DNA from: Archaeoglobaceae archaeon
Lineage (GTDB): Archaea > Halobacteriota > Archaeoglobi > Archaeoglobales > Archaeoglobaceae
DNA length: 10,088 nt
Assembly (NCBI GenBank): GCA_027016055.1
Contig: JALWBF010000016.1
Coordinates: 1-10,088 of the forward strand
Direction of reading: 5' to 3'
Made by a program: the position numbers and the translations under genes. This document shows positions 6,898 to 10,088 of this stretch, piece by piece. Below the pieces are notes generated by a model, which had not been told where the DNA came from, searched no databases, and saw nothing but the letters and a program-made list of their open reading frames with translations. The number at the start of each line of letters is the position of its first letter. The first letter of the stretch is position 1.

Positions 6898-6918
6898 TAT
6901 AGCCAAGTTCATACTGAG

Positions 6919-6926
6919 CTATAAAA
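6919..6926 (-). promoter_or_regulatory. TATA box for tgtA overlapping the permease stop codon
   Basis: The minus strand reads TTTTATAG, centred about 25 nt before the ATG at 6897 and preceded by TAAACG as a possible BRE. Its last three bases are the TAG stop codon of the ABC permease. A leaderless tgtA-arcS transcript is the simplest reading, although read-through from the ABC genes is also possible. Confidence 0.5.
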
Positions 6927-8376
6927 CGTTTAGCAAGATCAAGGCTAAGAGGAATTCTATGAAGGATGCTGCGAAAAGCGGGATCAGATAGTTTCCGCCG
7001 AGGATCTTAAAGATGAAGGCTATTGCGAGCGGTAGACAAATTATTATGAAGCCGGGGATCATCAAAAATACGAGAGCTCCGAGACCGGAGTATAGATCCC
7101 TCCTTATATTCATCTTCTCCGCTATTATTAGCACGATGACAGACATTGCAAACACGGAAAGAGCCATGGATGCTTCGATGAAGAAGTTCGGCATCTTTCC
7201 CCTAAGAATAAATATTAAATCTATCACGCCGACGGAAATCAGATAGATAGCTACGACGAGCAAGGTTTTAGCCGTTATCAGCGTTTTGGGCTTAATCGGC
7301 AGGATTTTTGTTATGCCTTCCTTCTCCAAGCCGTGGAGGGAATACGTCACCATGACGAGGAATGCAGATATGACCACTATAGCCGTCGGTATACTTCCGT
7401 GTGAAAGGATGAGGGCCTCCATTATCGGTAGCAAGACCAAGAAGCAAAGCGCCGGGGATCTTGAAATAAGCCTTGTGTCCTTCTTAAGGAATGCGACCGT
7501 AGGGCTTGAAATTTTAAGCTTCGGCTCAACTACTTCAACATCCCATTCGAATTTCGTGAATATCTCCGTTATCTTCGATGTCGCCCGCTTCAACGATAGA
7601 TAAGCCAGAATGGACCAAATTGCCATACCCAAAAACGCATTTGGAGTTTTGATGTTCGAAGACAGAAACGCAAAGCAGAACGGATACAGAAACGAAAGTA
7701 TCTTACTGTTCGACATCACAAAACTTGAATAAGCTTCGGCACTTCTGTAAAGCCATCCCATAGTGCTCGCGAACGCGTAGAATGAGAAGAATGCGAAAGC
7801 CCATACAACGTAATATAAAATCCTTATTATACTCTTCCACCCGGAACCGGTTGCGATCTTCGAATAAAACGCCCTTGAAAGGTATACAACTAACCCAATC
7901 GCAAAGCTTTCGGAAACCAAGAGTCCGATGAAGGCTGGTGCCGATGATAAAGGTGATCTGACGATCATCGCAACGAGAAAAACGATCGTGACCATTATTA
8001 TGGGTATATCAAATATCCTGAAGAAGGTCATGAATACTATCTTTGATATCTCATCTCTGCTGAGGGGTAAGGTGTATAGGATGTCGAAGTTCTGAGATGT
8101 GAAGGCTGTGGTAGCTTGAAGGAAGAAGAATGCAAGCAGGAAAGTGATCATGGCGTAAAATATGACGAAATCCATTACGTTCGATCTGAATGCCGTATAG
8201 ATCGCCATCACCGACAGCATCAAGGCTAGGAACATCTTGTTGATGAGCATCGACCTCTTGGCCGATCTGACCAATTTTTCCAAATTCTTATGGGTCCGAA
8301 TTTCGTAGATCGATCTGAAAACCAAATCCCCGTAGAAGTATCCCGAGATCCTCCAAAGTTCCCTAAGAGATGGCAT
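6919..8376 (-). CDS. ABC-2-type transporter permease
   Basis: This 485-residue integral membrane protein has about twelve hydrophobic segments and is the channel partner of the ATPase encoded just upstream. Two halves are apparent. Each has a cytoplasmic stretch with an LP-x-x-x-x-x-I-x-x-x-K pattern: residues 98-114 (DILYTLPLSRDEISKIV) and 354-371 (GITKILPIKPKTLITAKT). A hydrophilic linker lies around 264-300. Permeases of this type usually export lipids, drugs, peptides or polysaccharides; the substrate is not evident here. The start at 8376 is chosen because AAGGAGATC precedes it closely on the minus strand. Longer readings to 8400 or 8454 run further into the ATPase gene. It overlaps the ATPase gene by 14 bp and is surely cotranscribed with it. 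Its stop codon is part of the tgtA promoter. Confidence 0.85.
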   Translation of the reverse strand: MPSLRELWRISGYFYGDLVFRSIYEIRTHKNLEKLVRSAKRSMLINKMFLALMLSVMAIYTAFRSNVMDFVIFYAMITFLLAFFFLQATTAFTSQNFDILYTLPLSRDEISKIVFMTFFRIFDIPIIMVTIVFLVAMIVRSPLSSAPAFIGLLVSESFAIGLVVYLSRAFYSKIATGSGWKSIIRILYYVVWAFAFFSFYAFASTMGWLYRSAEAYSSFVMSNSKILSFLYPFCFAFLSSNIKTPNAFLGMAIWSILAYLSLKRATSKITEIFTKFEWDVEVVEPKLKISSPTVAFLKKDTRLISRSPALCFLVLLPIMEALILSHGSIPTAIVVISAFLVMVTYSLHGLEKEGITKILPIKPKTLITAKTLLVVAIYLISVGVIDLIFILRGKMPNFFIEASMALSVFAMSVIVLIIAEKMNIRRDLYSGLGALVFLMIPGFIIICLPLAIAFIFKILGGNYLIPLFAASFIEFLLALILLNVL

Positions 8377-9103
8377 CCACGATCTCCTTAATTCCCTCAT
8401 ACTGTCCCGTAAGCTTAAGGAAGATGTCCTCCAAAGAACCCTCAACACTTGCAAGCTCCTTAAGCTCTTCTATCGTCCCTTCGGCGATTATCCTACCTTT
8501 ATTTATAACCGCAATTCTGTCGCACAGGCTTTCGGCTATTTCCATTATGTGCGTGGAAAATAAAACAGCCCCACCCTTCTCAACATGCCTCTGCATCAGC
8601 TCCTTTAGAATCCTTGAAGATCTGGCATCCAAACCGTTTAAGGGTTCATCCAGAATGAGAAGGGGAGGATCGTGAATGAGTGCGGAGATAACGGAAACCT
8701 TCTGCTTGGTTCCCATGGAAAGAGTGGCAATGGGTTTGTTCACGAACCTTTCGATACCGAATGCCCTTATCAAGGTCTTAACCTTTTCAACGTTTCCAAT
8801 CCTTCTGACAGATGCCACGAACTCGAAGAACTCGAGCGGTGTTAGGGATTCGAGAAGCATGAACTCTTCAGGCACGTAGCCTATGAGATTCTTCGTTTCG
8901 ATGCCTACGGGCTTCCCCAAAACCTCGATTTTGCCCTCGAAATCCACGAGTCCAACTATTGCTTTTATCGTAGAGCTCTTACCAGCACCGTTCGGTCCGA
9001 GTAAGCCGAATATTTCCCCCTCATCAACTCTGAAAGATATATGATCGACTGCAACCGTATCGCCGTAGCGAACGACGAGATTTTCGACGGTCAATACGGA
9101 CAT
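8363..9103 (-). CDS. ABC transporter ATP-binding protein
   Basis: This 246-residue cytosolic ATPase energises the adjacent permease. In order it shows Walker A GPNGAGKSS at 36-44, a Q-loop region at IGYVPEE (74-80) with glutamate in the usual glutamine position, the ABC signature LSMGTKQKV at 128-136, and Walker B LLILDEP at 148-154 with catalytic E153. A D-loop (GLDA) follows, then the H-loop H185 (FSTH). The Q-loop substitution is common in the DrrA/NatA-like export branch, to which the C-terminal EGSLEDIFLKLTG also fits. Length is normal for a single ATPase domain that would dimerise. The gene leads the transporter pair, with a strong TATA box 24-25 nt before its ATG. Export is inferred from the family; substrate and physiological role are unknown. 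Confidence 0.95.
   Translation of the reverse strand: MSVLTVENLVVRYGDTVAVDHISFRVDEGEIFGLLGPNGAGKSSTIKAIVGLVDFEGKIEVLGKPVGIETKNLIGYVPEEFMLLESLTPLEFFEFVASVRRIGNVEKVKTLIRAFGIERFVNKPIATLSMGTKQKVSVISALIHDPPLLILDEPLNGLDARSSRILKELMQRHVEKGGAVLFSTHIMEIAESLCDRIAVINKGRIIAEGTIEELKELASVEGSLEDIFLKLTGQYEGIKEIVDAIS
8381..8389 (-). promoter_or_regulatory. Shine-Dalgarno sequence for the ABC permease
   Basis: The minus strand reads AAGGAGATC, ending four bases before the ATG at 8376 and inside the last codons of the ATPase gene. It decides the permease start and points to translation from a shared mRNA. Confidence 0.65.
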
Positions 9104-9105
9104 TG

Positions 9106-9135
9106 ATCTTAAAAAGTTTAAAATTTATAAAAATT
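9106..9135 (-). promoter_or_regulatory. TATA box for the ABC genes within a U-rich end of the nitroreductase gene
   Basis: The minus strand is very AT-rich here. TTTATAAA is centred near 9127, 24-25 nt before the ATPase ATG at 9103, and fits a leaderless start. Runs of five T residues on either side follow the nitroreductase stop immediately and could end that upstream transcript, so one stretch may serve both purposes. Confidence 0.6.
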
Positions 9136-9663
9136 TTACCACTTCTCCCAATGCGTTAGGTATTCTATTGGATACCTCTGCCTCGGCTTCGGAAACTCAT
9201 CCGGATAGCCTATCGGAATTATCGCCATGGGTCTTGCATAAGCCGGAATGTCCAAGATGTCGGAAACTTCGGCTTCATCGAAGGCACCAACCCAAACCGC
9301 TCCCAATCCGAGCATGTGGACTGCCAGAAGTATGTTCTCTATCGCAGCCGTGGCATCTTGCTCCGCGTAAAGCCTTCCTCTGTCTCCGTAAACCCTCATC
9401 GATCTGGGATAATTTGCACAGACAACAACAACCACCGGAGCTTCGGCTATAAACATCTGATTTAAAGATGCCTTAGCGAGCTTAAGCTTTGTAACGGGAT
9501 TTTTGACCACTATGAAATCCCTCGCCTGCAAATTGCCGGCTGAGGGTGCTGCGTTTCCGGCTTCAAGAATCTTTTTAATAATCTCATCCGGAACCTGCTT
9601 CGGCTTGAATCTCCTTATGGATACCCTCGTAAATATGGCTTCGAGGCAATTCTCGTATGTCAT
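9136..9663 (-). CDS. Nitroreductase-family FMN-dependent oxidoreductase
   Basis: This 175-residue protein is a compact single-domain nitroreductase-fold flavoprotein, a homodimer family using FMN and NAD(P)H for two-electron reductions. FMN phosphate-binding residues appear at R13-x-SIRRF (13-19). The PSAGN loop is at 40-44, and the GLGAVWVGAF turn at 119-128 lines the flavin in relatives. IGYPDEFPKPRQR at 151-163 is the usual C-terminal signature. The physiological substrate is not known for most archaeal members; relatives act on quinones, nitro compounds, flavins or dehalogenation substrates. It diverges from thrS with an 82-bp gap and has its own TATA-like element, so it probably heads a separate transcript. 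No cysteine cluster or fused ferredoxin domain is present. Confidence 0.9.
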   Translation of the reverse strand: MTYENCLEAIFTRVSIRRFKPKQVPDEIIKKILEAGNAAPSAGNLQARDFIVVKNPVTKLKLAKASLNQMFIAEAPVVVVVCANYPRSMRVYGDRGRLYAEQDATAAIENILLAVHMLGLGAVWVGAFDEAEVSDILDIPAYARPMAIIPIGYPDEFPKPRQRYPIEYLTHWEKW

Positions 9664-9684
9664 GGGTTAAGCTTGCTCTTCGCG

Positions 9685-9693
9685 ATTAAATAA
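9685..9693 (-). promoter_or_regulatory. TATA-like element for the nitroreductase gene
   Basis: The minus strand reads TTATTTAAT after TTGAAAA (BRE-like), centred about 25 nt before the ATG at 9663. No ribosome site is visible, so a leaderless mRNA is likely. Confidence 0.5.
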
Positions 9694-9715
9694 TTTTCAA
9701 AAGTGGAATGGAAAA

Positions 9716-9723
9716 TTTTAAAG
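9716..9723 (+). promoter_or_regulatory. TATA-like element for thrS
   Basis: TTTTAAAG preceded by GGAAAA lies about 26 nt before the ATG at 9746. There is no Shine-Dalgarno sequence in between, which fits a leaderless start. Confidence 0.5.
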
Positions 9724-9745
9724 TCCTTTTGATTTGCCTACGTTC

Positions 9746-10088
9746 ATGAAACTTCTGCTCATCCATGCCGATTACATCGAATACGAGCCGAAAAAGAAGA
9801 CCAAGATCGCAGAACCTTTTGAGGGGAAGGGAGAACGCATTGATGAGGCTTTGGTCGTGTTCACTGCCGTTGAGAAAGGAGACAACGAGGCTGTTGTAGA
9901 TAAAGCTGTTAAGGAAATTGCGGATGTAGCCAAGAAGGTTGGAGCTGAAAGGATAGTCGTTTATCCTTACGCTCACCTCTCATCGGATTTAGCCGATCCG
10001 GATACCGGAATTAGGATTCTCAAGCTTTTGGCTGAGAAGCTTTCGAAGGATTTTGAAGTTCACAGGGCTCCGTTTGGCTGGTATAAGT
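9746..10088 (+). CDS. thrS: Threonyl-tRNA synthetase, archaeal type (N-terminal part)
   Basis: The first 114 residues are visible before the window ends. They match the archaeal ThrRS N-terminal editing domain, which has a D-aminoacyl-tRNA deacylase fold and removes serine mischarged onto tRNA-Thr. Recognisable landmarks from the Pyrococcus domain are the opening MKLLLIHADYIEYEPK, the VYPYAHLSSDLA stretch at 72-83 with H77, and APFGWYK at 108-114. The catalytic synthetase core and anticodon-binding domain would lie beyond the edge. In some crenarchaea this editing domain is encoded separately; the visible part cannot show whether the gene is full length. The start is supported by a TATA-like element 26 nt upstream. 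A stand-alone editing protein is therefore a less likely alternative. Confidence 0.88.
   Translation, partial: MKLLLIHADYIEYEPKKKTKIAEPFEGKGERIDEALVVFTAVEKGDNEAVVDKAVKEIADVAKKVGAERIVVYPYAHLSSDLADPDTGIRILKLLAEKLSKDFEVHRAPFGWYK

Noticed and set aside
8377..8454. Longer N terminus for the ABC permease
   Set aside because: It would overlap the ATPase gene by up to 92 bp, while the ATG at 8376 has a well-placed AAGGAGATC.
9686..9976. Leftward frame opposite the start of thrS
   Set aside because: The plus strand matches the ThrRS editing domain residue by residue, so this frame is incidental.
1..10088. Mobile elements, CRISPR repeats, tRNA or rRNA genes, foreign islands
   Set aside because: I saw no transposase or integrase signature, no regularly spaced repeats, no cloverleaf-like sequence, and no obvious change in base composition; the AT-rich spots are all short promoter gaps.

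Overview
The window reads as a dense euryarchaeal chromosome segment. The archaeal markers are an archaeosine pathway pair (TgtA and ArcS), an archaeal-type threonyl-tRNA synthetase with a D-aminoacyl-deacylase-like N-terminal editing domain, an archaeal-type isopropylmalate/homoaconitate dehydratase large subunit, and TATA boxes about 25 nt upstream of start codons. GC looks moderate (mid-40s percent by eye). Protein style and gene content suggest Archaeoglobales (Archaeoglobus, Geoglobus or Ferroglobus); this is inferred from memory of the families, not from a search.

Left part (1-1880): a leftward XRE-family HTH regulator with the beginning of a C-terminal cupin domain, cut by the window edge, then a rightward two-gene unit: an Mrp/NBP35-type P-loop ATPase (iron-sulfur cluster carrier) followed one base later by a PHP-domain metallo-phosphoesterase. 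Middle (1870-3842): a leftward multi-pass membrane protein of unknown function diverges from a rightward leuC/hacA-type gene. Their promoters appear to lie back to back in one AT-rich stretch at 2545-2574.

Right part (3837-9663): five leftward genes packed end to end. In transcription order they are a nitroreductase-family flavoprotein, an ABC ATPase, its ABC-2-type permease, tRNA-guanine(15) transglycosylase (tgtA) and archaeosine synthase (arcS). Probable promoters lie in front of the nitroreductase, the ABC ATPase and tgtA. The permease and arcS each overlap the preceding gene by 14 bp and carry a Shine-Dalgarno-like sequence, so they are probably translated from shared mRNAs. At the right edge, thrS starts rightward and is cut by the end of the window.

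Functionally this is mostly housekeeping: tRNA modification and charging, Fe-S cluster delivery, and branched-chain or 2-oxoacid chain elongation. It also has one export system and one orphan membrane protein. A recurring signal is that first genes of transcription units have a TATA-like box 24-27 nt before the ATG, implying leaderless mRNAs, whereas genes inside operons have Shine-Dalgarno sequences. I see no mobile element, CRISPR array, tRNA, rRNA or clear foreign island. No gap between genes exceeds about 130 bases. I did not find a convincing new biological system; the least explained items are the membrane protein at 1870-2523 and the substrate of the ABC exporter.
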